Assembly: GCA_964580585.1 (NCBI GenBank)
Contig: CAZOKZ010000005.1
Span: forward strand, 1-64,000
Source of the DNA: CAZOKZ01 sp964580585
GTDB taxonomy: Bacteria > Sumerlaeota > Sumerlaeia > SLMS01 > JAHLLQ01
Direction: 5' to 3'
DNA: 64,000 nucleotides
The notes under the pieces were generated by a model, which had not been told where the DNA came from, did no database searches, and saw nothing but the letters and a program-made list of their open reading frames with translations. The position numbers and the translations under genes were made by a program. Positions 45,231 to 54,894 of the stretch are shown here, in pieces. The stretch's first letter is position 1. The number at the start of each line of letters is the position of its first letter.

Positions 45231-48200
45231 ATGCGCGCAACTCATCGCCCTGCAAAAGGCCACATTCAGGGAAGGTTGATTGCTTTGATGCTCAGTATCG
45301 CCGTGCTCATTGGAATCACGCTCTTGGTGTTTAATTCTCAATCCAAACAAGTCGTCATCCACCCCGCCGACCTGTCCAACTTCATCGCATCCGAACAAGC
45401 CACACAGATATCCAGTGCTTCCATTGCCGAGGAAGAAAATACACACGAAGATGAAGCGGCAATCGTGGCGGAAGAAACTCCCGAGGCGTCTGTCGAAAAA
45501 GCGGCGTCAGAAGCTGAACCTTCCAAAACCATCGTCTCGGGTCGATTCATCAATGCGCAAACCGGCGAAGGGATTGCCCAGATACCCGTGAGCGGGAATT
45601 CTTTCATCAAGGGCGCTCTCGCGACGAACCATTCCGATGAATTGGGAAATTTCAAATTGGAGCTCTTTCCTTCCACGGAAACTCCTACACTTTATTTTCA
45701 ATTACCCGATTCTTGGCTTCTTGGTTATCAAAGTATCCAAGGAGCAAATATTCTCGATGATCAAATTCAATTCCCCGATTTGAAACCTGGCGATCGTCCA
45801 ACGATTAATATCTCTTTGCAACCTGCTCAAACAATTCATGGACGCGTTCTTTGGGCCAGCAATTCCCAACCGGTGGAAGATGTCACCGTTAGCTTTCAAT
45901 TTCCACATACACAAACAAGGGAATCCGAAATTTACAGCAATTTTTCGACGCTTCCAAAATTCCCTACTCGAGAGGTAACGACGAACGCGGAAGGCAATTT
46001 TAATTTCAAGGTTTACAAAGCTCCAATTATTATTATTCAAGCACGCAATGAAATCGCTTTTGCGGAAAAAACCGTATCCATACCAGACACGGGACAAGTG
46101 GAGGATATCATTCTTCGTATCGAACAATTCGGATCGATTTCCGGACGTGTTCTGGACCCGAAAGGCGACGGAGTAACGGATGTAAATATCATTGCAATTA
46201 ATGAATCCATCTCCTCGAACTCGAGCAATCAATGGCACAGTCAGATCGTTAAAAAACCAAACGGGGAATTTACTTTCACCGAATTAACCCCGGGTACCTA
46301 CAAACTGGAAATCGACCCGCATTTTAATTCACCGGCATCCAACAAATACGTAACTCCCGAACCTCTTCGCGTCGATCTTCCTCCTGGTCTTGATTTAACG
46401 AATCAAGATTTGGTTTTTACCGAAGGCGACATCATCGAAGGAACTGTTACGGATTTAGAGGATTACCCCTTGGAAGGCGCCGATATTTATGCTCGCTCCT
46501 GGAGAACGGAAAACTCCATCAACAAAAATACCACCACGGATTCTCAAGGTAAATTCCGTATCGAAGGCATCCCCCCCGACGCACAAATCGAGTGGCTTGC
46601 GGCCAGCAAAACCGGTTACGAACGCGACTATCGTCGCGATATAACAATCTACGACGGTCCGCAGCATTTTAAACTACGTCCATTTATGGGAATTATCATT
46701 TTAGCAGTCGATCAAGCAACCAACCCGATTACTCACTATCGATATAATTTCTTTATTGAACGCTGGGGCGAACAATACGAGCGCCATGGCGATTCCAATA
46801 TTGTTGTTCAAAGTACCGATGGAAAAACTTATATTGAAAACATTGATAGCGGCACCTATCGATTGGAAGTTTCGGAATTAGACAACGAAGGAAACCCAAC
46901 GGGCCGCGTCGGATTAAAAACCTTTGAACTGGTCGGCGAACTGTCGGAGGAAACGATAGAAGTGACTCTGTCCGAAGGAATTACATTAACAGGAACCGTG
47001 ATCGACGAAACAGACACTCCCGTGCAAAACGCGCGCGTCATCCTGGACCCCGTTCTATCTCAATCGGGGAACAATCAACTGCCCGAATCGTTTGAAAACG
47101 AAACGGTGACCGATTCTTCCGGCCATTTTGAATTCCAACATGTTGCTCCCGGCCAACATCAATTATTCGCCCAAACTGCAGAACGCCAGGCGCCTCACCC
47201 AACCATCTTTGAAATCTTGGAAAATACCGAACAGAAACCGATTATAATAAAAATTATCAGCCCGGCCAAATTATTCGGAACCATCATTGGTGAAAACGGT
47301 ACTCCTATTTCGGGACTGCAAATTGAACTGAGTTACTACGATCCATCGGCTCAAAAATCCTATCAGCCTCAAATAACCGACTCCGAAGGCAAGTATGAAT
47401 TCAACATCGATTTGGTGGGATGGCACGGCATTTCATTTTCTTATTCACCACAAGATATTAACATCAGCGAATCGTTCCGCGTCGAAGCAAGCGAACAGAA
47501 GGAAATGAGTTACGACTTCTCCAATGTTGTCGATCTGAGCGGTGTAATTACCATTAATGGCGAACGATGGGACGGTTCTACCCAAATTCAAATTATCGAT
47601 AAACAAGGCACGGGATTTCCAGTTAATTATCATCGCAATGGAAGCTATCAAACGCGACTGCGTCCCGGAACTTACTACCTTGCGATGGAAAGAATTTCGC
47701 TGCTAAACGATCCCGTTGAAATCACGGGGAACACCAAACAACAAATCAAACATTTCGATATTAATTATGCCGAATATGTCGATGTCATTATCGAATTCCC
47801 CGAGGATCAGGAATTTCAACCCGGCATGTTAACGTTTCGGTCGCGCCAACCCGATTCCAGCGGCTGGTGGGAGGACGACGGTTCGCTGGTCTCCCTGCCA
47901 TCGAAACGCTATACGAATTTACCCCCCGGCGAATACCAGGCAACTTTCCGCGCCCAAGCAGACGAAACCATTACCGGCGCATCCGACTGGGTCAGCGTTT
48001 CCAGCGGAAAAGAAAACATTATCATCCTTCCCGTCACCGTTCCCCAGGAACACACCTACGAACTCACCGTCCAACTCGATCCCGGCCATTACGAATACAA
48101 ATTCTACGTCGAACCCGGCGTATGGTCGCTCGATCCATTAAATCCCGTGCTCGTGCAACCGGGCGGTTTTGACAACTCGGCGTTTGAAGTCCCCGGAGGA

Positions 48201-48368
48201 GCCGTGGACAACGAAGGCGTCCGCCACGAATGGCCACGCGTCAACGATCAAACCGGCGAAGTTACGTTTCGCTTCACCACCGAATCGACCAACGACCACG
48301 TCTATGCGCGCGGGATATTTTCTCAATGGAGTCTCATGGAAAAATTCCGCATGAAACGAGTGGATTAA
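45231..48368 (+). CDS. Large exported protein of repeated CarboxypepD-regulatory-like domains with a CBM48-like end
   Basis: 1045 residues; GGAGGATC lies 6-7 nt before the ATG. A membrane anchor or uncleaved signal (about 16-36) is followed by an acidic linker (EEENTHEDEAAIVAEE). About eight beta-sandwich units of roughly 90-110 residues then follow, of the carboxypeptidase-regulatory/Cna-B type (VSGRFINAQTGEGIAQIPVSG, ISGRVLDPKGDGVTDVNI, IEGTVTDLEDYPLEGADI, LTGTVIDETDTPVQNARV). The C-terminal ~100 residues (YELTVQLDPGHYEYKFYVEPGVWSLDPLNP) look like an AMPK/CBM48 glycogen-binding-type E-set domain. A surface-anchored carbohydrate-binding scaffold is the best reading. The central part is AT-richer than either end. 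Confidence 0.78.
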   Translation: MRATHRPAKGHIQGRLIALMLSIAVLIGITLLVFNSQSKQVVIHPADLSNFIASEQATQISSASIAEEENTHEDEAAIVAEETPEASVEKAASEAEPSKTIVSGRFINAQTGEGIAQIPVSGNSFIKGALATNHSDELGNFKLELFPSTETPTLYFQLPDSWLLGYQSIQGANILDDQIQFPDLKPGDRPTINISLQPAQTIHGRVLWASNSQPVEDVTVSFQFPHTQTRESEIYSNFSTLPKFPTREVTTNAEGNFNFKVYKAPIIIIQARNEIAFAEKTVSIPDTGQVEDIILRIEQFGSISGRVLDPKGDGVTDVNIIAINESISSNSSNQWHSQIVKKPNGEFTFTELTPGTYKLEIDPHFNSPASNKYVTPEPLRVDLPPGLDLTNQDLVFTEGDIIEGTVTDLEDYPLEGADIYARSWRTENSINKNTTTDSQGKFRIEGIPPDAQIEWLAASKTGYERDYRRDITIYDGPQHFKLRPFMGIIILAVDQATNPITHYRYNFFIERWGEQYERHGDSNIVVQSTDGKTYIENIDSGTYRLEVSELDNEGNPTGRVGLKTFELVGELSEETIEVTLSEGITLTGTVIDETDTPVQNARVILDPVLSQSGNNQLPESFENETVTDSSGHFEFQHVAPGQHQLFAQTAERQAPHPTIFEILENTEQKPIIIKIISPAKLFGTIIGENGTPISGLQIELSYYDPSAQKSYQPQITDSEGKYEFNIDLVGWHGISFSYSPQDINISESFRVEASEQKEMSYDFSNVVDLSGVITINGERWDGSTQIQIIDKQGTGFPVNYHRNGSYQTRLRPGTYYLAMERISLLNDPVEITGNTKQQIKHFDINYAEYVDVIIEFPEDQEFQPGMLTFRSRQPDSSGWWEDDGSLVSLPSKRYTNLPPGEYQATFRAQADETITGASDWVSVSSGKENIIILPVTVPQEHTYELTVQLDPGHYEYKFYVEPGVWSLDPLNPVLVQPGGFDNSAFEVPGGAVDNEGVRHEWPRVNDQTGEVTFRFTTESTNDHVYARGIFSQWSLMEKFRMKRVD

Positions 48369-48537
48369 CCCCGTTATCGAGTTCGGGCTATCCACCGCTT
48401 TAGTTATTACGGATAAATTTTATCCTAAATGTATCAAATGCGCTCGACCCCGTTCTGCCTACCCGCCTAGGCTTCCGACACCCGCGTCGCTCAACTCCGC
48501 GCTCGGCGACGCAGTCCGAAAACTGGAAAGGCAGAAA

Positions 48538-49149
48538 ATGAAACGCGCATTTACACTCATTGAACTCCTGATCGTCGTGGCCATCATCGCGATTTTGGCG
48601 GCGATTGCCGTGCCGAACATGCTCGAAGCCCAAACTCGGGCCAAAGTCTCGCGCGCGATGGCCGACATGCAAGCCATCGGCACCGCCATCGAGGCGTATT
48701 ACGTGGACAACAACGCCTGCCCCACCATGCTCGAGCCTGGATTTTCCAGCGGTGTGCCTCCTCTCGCGGGATCGGACCTGAAATGGTGGTACACACCCAA
48801 TTCACTCAGCACGCCGATTTCTTACATCACCCAGGCGGATCTGCACTGTCCCTTCGGCGGCAATTTCGACAAAGAACCCTATTTCCCGGATCAAATCTGG
48901 AAACGTTACGGCTACGAAAATATCCGCGATCTGATGGGCGCGCGTGTGGCATTCCCGATTCTCTCCAACCGTTACCGCGACGATGCGATTCGGTGGAGTG
49001 GCGAATGGCGTCTGCAATGTGTCGGGCCCGACCGGCTGTGGAATCCGTCTCGCATATACGATCCAACCAACGGAACGATCAGCGACGGCGACATCATCCG
49101 CACGCAACTCAGCCCATCGGGAAACACGAATCCAGACAACCTGGGCTGA
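48538..49149 (+). CDS. Type IV prepilin / pseudopilin-like protein
   Basis: 203 residues. The N-terminus is a class III prepilin leader: MKRA cleaved before FTLIELLIVVAIIAILAA, with Glu at +5. The position before cleavage is Ala rather than the usual Gly. The mature part is alpha-helical to about residue 55, then a globular region of about 150 residues containing two Cys pairs. Such single prepilins are numerous in related candidate phyla and may serve type IV pili, type II-like secretion or act as surface proteins. No pilus assembly genes adjoin it. Its transcript ends at the decamer hairpin at 49172-49208. Confidence 0.85.
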   Translation: MKRAFTLIELLIVVAIIAILAAIAVPNMLEAQTRAKVSRAMADMQAIGTAIEAYYVDNNACPTMLEPGFSSGVPPLAGSDLKWWYTPNSLSTPISYITQADLHCPFGGNFDKEPYFPDQIWKRYGYENIRDLMGARVAFPILSNRYRDDAIRWSGEWRLQCVGPDRLWNPSRIYDPTNGTISDGDIIRTQLSPSGNTNPDNLG

Positions 49150-49171
49150 TTGCATTCTTCGCACAAGATTG

Positions 49172-49208
49172 ACGGGGGACGGAGCAACTAAACTCCGTCC
49201 CCCGTTTT
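49172..49208 (+). terminator. Terminator built from an inverted pair of the GGGGACGGAG decamer
   Basis: Arms ACGGGGGACGGAG (49172-49184) and CTCCGTCCCCCGT (49193-49205) pair perfectly over 13 bp, with loop CAACTAAA and TTTT at the 3' base. It lies 22 bp after the prepilin stop and contains two of the exact decamers. Confidence 0.85.
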
Positions 49209-49301
49209 GTTAAACCACCCTCTTGAACCAACCTTGCGCCTCTTGAATTCCGCCCTCCCCACTTTGGTTCACCCAATTCCCCCCATAGGTATTTCCCCCC
49301 T

Positions 49302-49328
49302 GGGGACGGAGAAACTTACTCCGTCCCC
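49302..49328. repeat. Second inverted pair of the decamer (10-bp hairpin)
   Basis: GGGGACGGAG, loop AAACTTA, CTCCGTCCCC: a perfect 10-bp stem in intergenic DNA. The loop is close to that of the neighbouring terminator (both contain AACT followed by an A-rich end), so the two look like copies of one element. No T-run follows on either strand. Confidence 0.8.
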
Positions 49329-49337
49329 TCCCGAGTT

Positions 49338-49472
49338 TCAATCGCGCCCCCAGCACCACCAACCCACGACGACCAAGAATACCAACCCTGCTGCGATGAA
49401 CACAACAACCGGCGCCAAATCATTGATCGTCTCTTGAATACCGACTACACCGGTAATCATCCAACCCTGCAT
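49338..49472 (-). CDS. Small single-pass membrane protein (44 aa)
   Basis: 44 residues from the ATG at 49472 with GAGAGG 8 nt upstream. The sequence starts MQGWMITGVVGIQETI. One strongly hydrophobic helix (APVVVFIAAGLVFLVVVGWW) is followed by a short C-terminus ending CWGRD. Family unknown. The stop lies 9 bp from the decamer hairpin, which could end its transcript. The coding potential rests on the ribosome site and the membrane-helix composition. Confidence 0.5.
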   Translation of the reverse strand: MQGWMITGVVGIQETINDLAPVVVFIAAGLVFLVVVGWWCWGRD

Positions 49473-49534
49473 GGTGCGAACCTCTCAAACATGCGCGATT
49501 CATATAGATAGACGCCAGAGAGGGAAATTTTGTT

Positions 49535-50602
49535 TCAGGAAAAACGAGAAAATCTAAAAAGTCGATAGAGAAAAGATGAGTGAAGTGTGTTGAGGACCGT
49601 CTTACGCGCAGCGTCTCGAAACGGTCCGGGGAAAACAGCCAGCAAAACTGGACTAATGCAAATAAAAATTACGAACGCCGAAACCAGATAGCCAATTCCC
49701 TCCGCGACATCCCAACCATCGAACACGTTTGACAGAATGCCCGTCGCGTGCAAAGCGAGAAACATCGGTATGGGAAGAAGAAGCGACAACGCAATCCAGC
49801 CATAACCCTGCCAGTGCAAATTGCTGCAATGCAGGGAAACAGAAAAACGCGAAACATCGAACACACGGCGCCCTTCGATCTCCAATTGCAACAACGTTCC
49901 GATGATAGCGGACAACGCCAGCGAAATAATTCCAAGAACGATTGGATCGAATTTCGAATGAATGAAACGATAAGCAGGTCCAAACGTCCGCCCCCACCAA
50001 GGCGACAACACATGCAGATCCGAAAAGAGCCAAGCCCACTGAAACAGCGAACAAGCAATCGTCGTCGCGCAACAAAATACAAACGCTCCGATCACCAACG
50101 CGCTCAATCGACTGCGAGCATAAAAATATCGATCAGATGGTTGGGCGTGCAAAATCGATTTGTGTGTTGAAGTTGGCGAATACTGCAATCGTACAGTGGT
50201 TATCGGACGATATTTTTTCAATGTGGCAATAACTTCATTTACCTTGGACCTTGATTGCCAATAGTGGATATTTCCCTGATTTTGCCACCACATCCATTTC
50301 AAGACAAGGGGGTGAAAAACTCGCTTGGCGCGCCAGTTATACAGCCACAACGGATCGGCAAGAAAACTGATCCAGCGACCATGTTGGCGGCACAATACAA
50401 CAACCATATCGTAGACCGAATCTGCATCGTCACTTTTCGGTAAACAATACACTCTCGTACCCATCCGAAGTGGTGGCAACGAATGGCCGAAGCGAGAGTA
50501 TGGAGCGAAAAGTGGCGGATAGTTACGGTCAATGGCCCCAACCAGGCACCACGCCCAGTTCTCCGTCCCCGTACCCGTCTCATTAAATCCCTCGTGCCCC
50601 AT
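49535..50602 (-). CDS. Uncharacterised membrane protein co-transcribed with the phosphatase
   Basis: 355 residues from the ATG at 50602. Its ribosome site (GAGGTG) overlaps the end of the upstream phosphatase gene, 6 bp away. The first ~160 residues are soluble with many aromatics (PLWLYNWRAKRVFHPLVLKWMWWQNQGN). The remainder has about four to five helices (FVFCCATTIACSLFQWAW, IVLGIISLALSAIIGTLLQL, WIALSLLLPIPMFLAL, YLVSAFVIFICISPVLLAV). No family recognised. Coupling to a PP2C-type phosphatase suggests a signalling or regulated membrane function. One exact decamer encodes GTE near its N-terminus. Confidence 0.65.
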   Translation of the reverse strand: MGHEGFNETGTGTENWAWCLVGAIDRNYPPLFAPYSRFGHSLPPLRMGTRVYCLPKSDDADSVYDMVVVLCRQHGRWISFLADPLWLYNWRAKRVFHPLVLKWMWWQNQGNIHYWQSRSKVNEVIATLKKYRPITTVRLQYSPTSTHKSILHAQPSDRYFYARSRLSALVIGAFVFCCATTIACSLFQWAWLFSDLHVLSPWWGRTFGPAYRFIHSKFDPIVLGIISLALSAIIGTLLQLEIEGRRVFDVSRFSVSLHCSNLHWQGYGWIALSLLLPIPMFLALHATGILSNVFDGWDVAEGIGYLVSAFVIFICISPVLLAVFPGPFRDAARKTVLNTLHSSFLYRLFRFSRFS

Positions 50603-50608
50603 TCACCT

Positions 50609-51532
50609 CTACTCCACGCGCTCGAACACCATCAAACTCACGTCGTCGCGGATGCGTGAATTCGCCGTGTGCCGCTCGAACATCATGAAGAGCACTGTCG
50701 GTACCTGAATCAGCGGTTGTCCGTAAGCGTTTCCGATGAAATCCAAAAATTCCTCATCTTCCAGCACCTTGCCGCTCGACGATTTCGATTCGTTCCACGC
50801 GTCGGTGTACAACACCACACGGTCGCCAATACGCAAATTCACCGTGCCTTCCTCGCACGGAAACGGCTCGATGTCGGTCAGCCCAAGTGGCAGCCCATTC
50901 AGCGTTTCCATATACTCTGGCTCTTCATCGTCGCGCCAGAGGATCGCGCTCGGGTGAGCAGCATTCGCGTGACGCAACGTTCCCGCTTTCTGATCCCAAA
51001 CGCCCAACCACATGGTGGCGAACTGTTCGGACTCGAATTGTGGTTCGAGCCAACGCGCAATTCGCAGCAAAATTTCCGTGGGGCCTTCCTCCGGCGTGGC
51101 TTCGAGCAGCGACACACGCAACAACGACCGGCATGTGGCCATGGCCATCGCCGCCACGGCGCCATGGCCCGACACATCGGCCATGCAGATCGCCAACCGC
51201 CCGTCCTTCATGGCAAACACGTCGTAAAAATCACCGCCCACATCCGCACACGGACGGCAATGCGCCGCCACCTGGATACCGGCCCGGATGGGGAAACTCT
51301 GGGGAAGAAACCGCGTATGGACGCGGGAGATTTCCTCCAGTTGTCGCCGACCTGCGCTCAACGCCTTCTTCAGCGACTTCTGCATTTCTTCGAGCTGACG
51401 ATTCTTTTCGTCCTCGATTTCTCGCGCGCGCATCAAGGCCTCGCCGATCTCCTCCATCTGCGCCACACGCTGGTGCAGCCGATAATTCTCCTCCCGCAAG
51501 GCTTCTAATTCGGCAATATTGTTGTCTCTCAC
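50609..51532 (-). CDS. SpoIIE/RsbU-type PP2C phosphatase with N-terminal coiled coil
   Basis: 307 residues from a GTG at 51532 with GAGGAG close upstream. Residues about 5-65 form a charged coiled coil. The phosphatase domain has the metal-binding DVGGDFYDVF, ADVSGHG and the final RDDVSLMVF motifs, all intact. Such enzymes dephosphorylate anti-sigma antagonist or other STAS-type proteins in partner-switching pathways, here presumably in the cytoplasm with the coiled coil as input. No STAS or RsbW-like gene is nearby. It is divergent from the 7TM histidine kinase gene across about 195 bp. Confidence 0.88.
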   Translation of the reverse strand: MRDNNIAELEALREENYRLHQRVAQMEEIGEALMRAREIEDEKNRQLEEMQKSLKKALSAGRRQLEEISRVHTRFLPQSFPIRAGIQVAAHCRPCADVGGDFYDVFAMKDGRLAICMADVSGHGAVAAMAMATCRSLLRVSLLEATPEEGPTEILLRIARWLEPQFESEQFATMWLGVWDQKAGTLRHANAAHPSAILWRDDEEPEYMETLNGLPLGLTDIEPFPCEEGTVNLRIGDRVVLYTDAWNESKSSSGKVLEDEEFLDFIGNAYGQPLIQVPTVLFMMFERHTANSRIRDDVSLMVFERVE

Positions 51533-51726
51533 CGTACTCCTCGGAATCTCGCATAGTTGCTTTATTTGCCAAACGCTCGAAAAGAGCTTCTCGCATTCAT
51601 TTTACTCGAATCCTGATAGCAAGCCTTAGAAGGTAGGTCAAGGCGGGGAAATTTGGATGATTCCACTTTTCACCATGAGTCAGATCCCACACAATTTCCA
51701 CCGTTCAAGGAGCCCGCCCGACGATC

Positions 51727-53451
51727 ATGCTTCAATTCATCCCTACCATCGCCCTGGTTCTGCTGAATCTGATCGTCATCTTTTACGTGTTTCGCGTGCG
51801 CGACCGCACACGCTCGGGTTTCTTCCTGGTCGTCAACGCCATGTCATTGATTTTGTGGTCGGGTGGATTCGAGCTCTGGCGCTCGCTCAATTACGAACCG
51901 TTTATTCTGGCTCTGCCCGGTTTGGCAGCCATGCTGATTCCAGCCAATTTTCTCTACTTTGCTGGCTCACGCCCCATGGTTCTGTCTCCAACATGGGAAA
52001 GCCCTTGGTTGGCCATTTTCATTTTCCTGCCACCCGTTGCATCGGCGCTCTTGTGGGATTACAATAATACCAGCATCCTGCGCCGGTCGCATCCGTACAT
52101 TTACCCAAACTGGACCGAAATGTGGGCCTCCGAGGGAGGCTGGCCGCTCATCCTGACGGTTCTGTTTTTGATCTTCACGATCATCTTGCTGGTGATCCGC
52201 CACACGAAAGCGCCCAGTGGCCCCGACCGCAATTTGCCCCGCCACCTGCTGCTGGCTGTCGGCGGGTTATTTCTGTTCGCCCTCCTGTTTTCCTTCACCA
52301 CTTCCCATCGCCGTATCACGATGATCTTTTCACCCAGCCTCGTCATGGCTCTCATGGCCCAGATCGGCATCTTTGTTGTCATTCGCCAGGAAGAAGTCCA
52401 ACGCCCACTGTACCTGTCGCGTTGGATTTATTACTCGATCATCGTGCTCGTCGGCTTCCTGGCCAGCCACGTTATCTACACCATGTACGAATCCCTCACC
52501 GCCCAGGTTCTTCTCGCTCCCACGGTGCGATTCACCATCCTGGCAACCATTACCGTCGTGCTCATTGGCGGCAGCCTTCCTCCCGTGCAGGCGCTCTTCG
52601 ACCGATTGATGTTCAGCCGTGCGTGGGAGTACCGGCAATTGGTGCGCGAAGCCCAGGACGAACTGTACGAAACGCGCGAACGTCTGCGCCAGGCCGAGCG
52701 CCTGTCCGTGGTGGGTGAAATGGCCGCCCGAATTGCTCACGAAATCAAAAATCCCCTCGGCCCTATCAAGGGCTACACCCAGATGATGCGCGAGAAACTG
52801 GACCAGATGGAGGATTTTCCCCAGCGCGCAACATTTCTTCGCCACCTCTCCATCATCTCGGAAGAAGTCGAAACCATCGACAGCAAAGTGCGTCATTTAC
52901 TGGACCTGGCTCGCAAACCCGACCTGACCACCAAACCCGAAGACATCAACAAGATCGTCGAACGCGCCGCCATTCTGCTGCGCCTCGAAGCCGAAACGGT
53001 TGTCCAAGGTCAAAATCGCACAGGTCCGGCGCTGACCATTCACGAAGATCTCGACTCCAAACTTCCCATTGTATTTTGCAATCGACCACGAATCGAAGAA
53101 GCGCTTTCCAATATTTGTCGCAATGCGTTTGAAGCCGTCGGCGGCAAAGGCACCATTACCTTAAAAACGCGCAGGACAAAAAATTCCGAAGGAATCGATG
53201 GTGTGGAAATTCTTGTCATCGACGACGGTCCCGGGCTTTCCGATTCCGCAAAAGAAAGGTTATTTGAACCCTTCTTTACCGAAAAGAAAGGCGGCACCGG
53301 ATTAGGACTTTCCATCGTTAAGTCGCATATGGATTTGCACAAAGGAACCGTGAATTTTGAACCCGCCGAACGACGCGGCACCCGCGTGGCCCTTTGGATG
53401 CCCGTCAGGCAGGATAAACTTCAGCAAGCAAACGATAAGACAAACGAGTAA
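51727..53451 (+). CDS. Seven-helix membrane histidine kinase
   Basis: 574 residues; AAGGAG lies about 13 nt before the ATG. About seven to eight helices in residues 1-290 resemble the histidine-kinase 7TM sensor region. A coiled coil (REAQDELYETRERLRQAERL) leads to the HisKA domain with phosphoacceptor His338 in ARIAHEIKNPLGPIKGY. HATPase boxes NICRNAFEAV, IDDGPGLS and GTGLGLSIVKSH are intact. No response regulator adjoins; it may partner a distant regulator. The next gene downstream is the AlgI-type acyltransferase after 27 bp, so the two may share a transcript. Confidence 0.9.
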   Translation: MLQFIPTIALVLLNLIVIFYVFRVRDRTRSGFFLVVNAMSLILWSGGFELWRSLNYEPFILALPGLAAMLIPANFLYFAGSRPMVLSPTWESPWLAIFIFLPPVASALLWDYNNTSILRRSHPYIYPNWTEMWASEGGWPLILTVLFLIFTIILLVIRHTKAPSGPDRNLPRHLLLAVGGLFLFALLFSFTTSHRRITMIFSPSLVMALMAQIGIFVVIRQEEVQRPLYLSRWIYYSIIVLVGFLASHVIYTMYESLTAQVLLAPTVRFTILATITVVLIGGSLPPVQALFDRLMFSRAWEYRQLVREAQDELYETRERLRQAERLSVVGEMAARIAHEIKNPLGPIKGYTQMMREKLDQMEDFPQRATFLRHLSIISEEVETIDSKVRHLLDLARKPDLTTKPEDINKIVERAAILLRLEAETVVQGQNRTGPALTIHEDLDSKLPIVFCNRPRIEEALSNICRNAFEAVGGKGTITLKTRRTKNSEGIDGVEILVIDDGPGLSDSAKERLFEPFFTEKKGGTGLGLSIVKSHMDLHKGTVNFEPAERRGTRVALWMPVRQDKLQQANDKTNE

Positions 53452-53478
53452 GATCAACCTAAACAGGCAACAGCCAGC

Positions 53479-54894
53479 ATGTTATTTAATTCGTGGATTT
53501 TTTTCTTTTTCCTGCTTCTCGTATTGCCCGTTTATTATTGTTTATCACGACGCGCGCAAAACGTCTGGTTACTCGCAGCCAGTTATATTTTCTACGGATG
53601 GTGGGATTGGCGTTTTCTTGGGCTGATCTTTATTTCCACCCTCGTGGATTATGTCTGTGGGTTATTAATCGACCGCCAACCAGACAAACCTCGGCAACGA
53701 AAGTATGTTTGGATCAGTTGCGCGACCAATTTAGGTATCCTAGGCGTTTTTAAGTATTACGACTTCTTCGTTCATTCGATGGTCAATCTATTAAGCCAAA
53801 TCGGCTTTCATCCCAACCTACCTTTCTTGGAAGTCATTCTGCCTGTTGGCATTTCCTTTTATACATTTCAAACATTATCTTACACCATCGATATATATCG
53901 TGGGAAACTCAAACCGTGTCGCGATTTTTTAGACTTCAGTTTATTCGTTGCATTCTATCCCCAACTTGTCGCGGGACCTATTGAACGCGCGCGCCATTTG
54001 ATTCCTCAAATTCAAACAACGCGCATTGTAAACTCACAAGATTTCCCCGAAGGATGTCATTTAATTCTACTAGGCTTGTTTAAAAAAGTCGCCATTGCCG
54101 ACACCATCGCCCCTCAAGTCGATCTCATCTTCACCGACCCCTCGACGCAATCAACCTCCGCATTGATTGGGGGAGTTTATCTGTTTGCTATTCAGATTTA
54201 CGGCGATTTCAGTGGCTATTCCGACATTGCCCGCGGCCTCAGCAAGCTCCACGGCTTCGACTTGATGGAAAACTTCAACCAACCATATTTCGCACGGTCC
54301 ATCACCGAATTCTGGAGACGTTGGCACATCTCACTCTCCACGTGGTTACGCGACTATTTGTATATTCCGCTTGGCGGCAATCGATGCGGCAAACGCCGAA
54401 TGTATCTTAACCTGATGATCACAATGGTGCTTGGCGGATTGTGGCACGGGGCCAGTTGGCGCTTTGTTGCCTGGGGTGGATTGCATGGAATCTTTCTCGC
54501 CGTTCACAAAATGATGCTGGGACATCGAACCGAAAAAGAAACCGAATCGTTTTCTGCGCGTCCATTTATTAATATGATGAAAATTATCGCCGTCTTTCAC
54601 CTTGTCTGTCTGACCTGGATATATTTTCGCGCTTCATCGTTTTCCTCAGCGCTTGTTTATATCCAAAGTATATTTACCAATCTAAACTCGTTCAGCTTAT
54701 TAGACCTGCGATTACCTTTATTGGCCATCGCAACAGTTTGTGCCATTGATATTCCCTGCTATCGCGCTCAATCTCACACGGCGCTGATGCAATTTCCCGC
54801 TTGGATACGTGTTATTATTTACGTGCTCATGACAATGGGAATCATGTTACTTGGAGGCACCCGGGATGTCCCGTTCATCTATTTTCAGTTTTGA
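53479..54894 (+). CDS. MBOAT-family O-acyltransferase (AlgI-type)
   Basis: 471 residues with about ten to twelve helices. The MBOAT core is clear: PVGISFYTFQTLSYTIDIYRG, FFPQLVAGPIERARHLIPQ-like segment, SGYSDIARGLSKLHGF, FWRRWHISLSTWLRDYLYIPLGG and the conserved His323 in GGLWHGASWRF. AlgI-type enzymes move acetyl groups across the inner membrane for O-acetylation of exopolysaccharide or peptidoglycan. The next gene encodes an SGNH protein and overlaps by 29 bp, the usual AlgI/AlgJ or PatA/PatB arrangement. Confidence 0.93.
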   Translation: MLFNSWIFFFFLLLVLPVYYCLSRRAQNVWLLAASYIFYGWWDWRFLGLIFISTLVDYVCGLLIDRQPDKPRQRKYVWISCATNLGILGVFKYYDFFVHSMVNLLSQIGFHPNLPFLEVILPVGISFYTFQTLSYTIDIYRGKLKPCRDFLDFSLFVAFYPQLVAGPIERARHLIPQIQTTRIVNSQDFPEGCHLILLGLFKKVAIADTIAPQVDLIFTDPSTQSTSALIGGVYLFAIQIYGDFSGYSDIARGLSKLHGFDLMENFNQPYFARSITEFWRRWHISLSTWLRDYLYIPLGGNRCGKRRMYLNLMITMVLGGLWHGASWRFVAWGGLHGIFLAVHKMMLGHRTEKETESFSARPFINMMKIIAVFHLVCLTWIYFRASSFSSALVYIQSIFTNLNSFSLLDLRLPLLAIATVCAIDIPCYRAQSHTALMQFPAWIRVIIYVLMTMGIMLLGGTRDVPFIYFQF

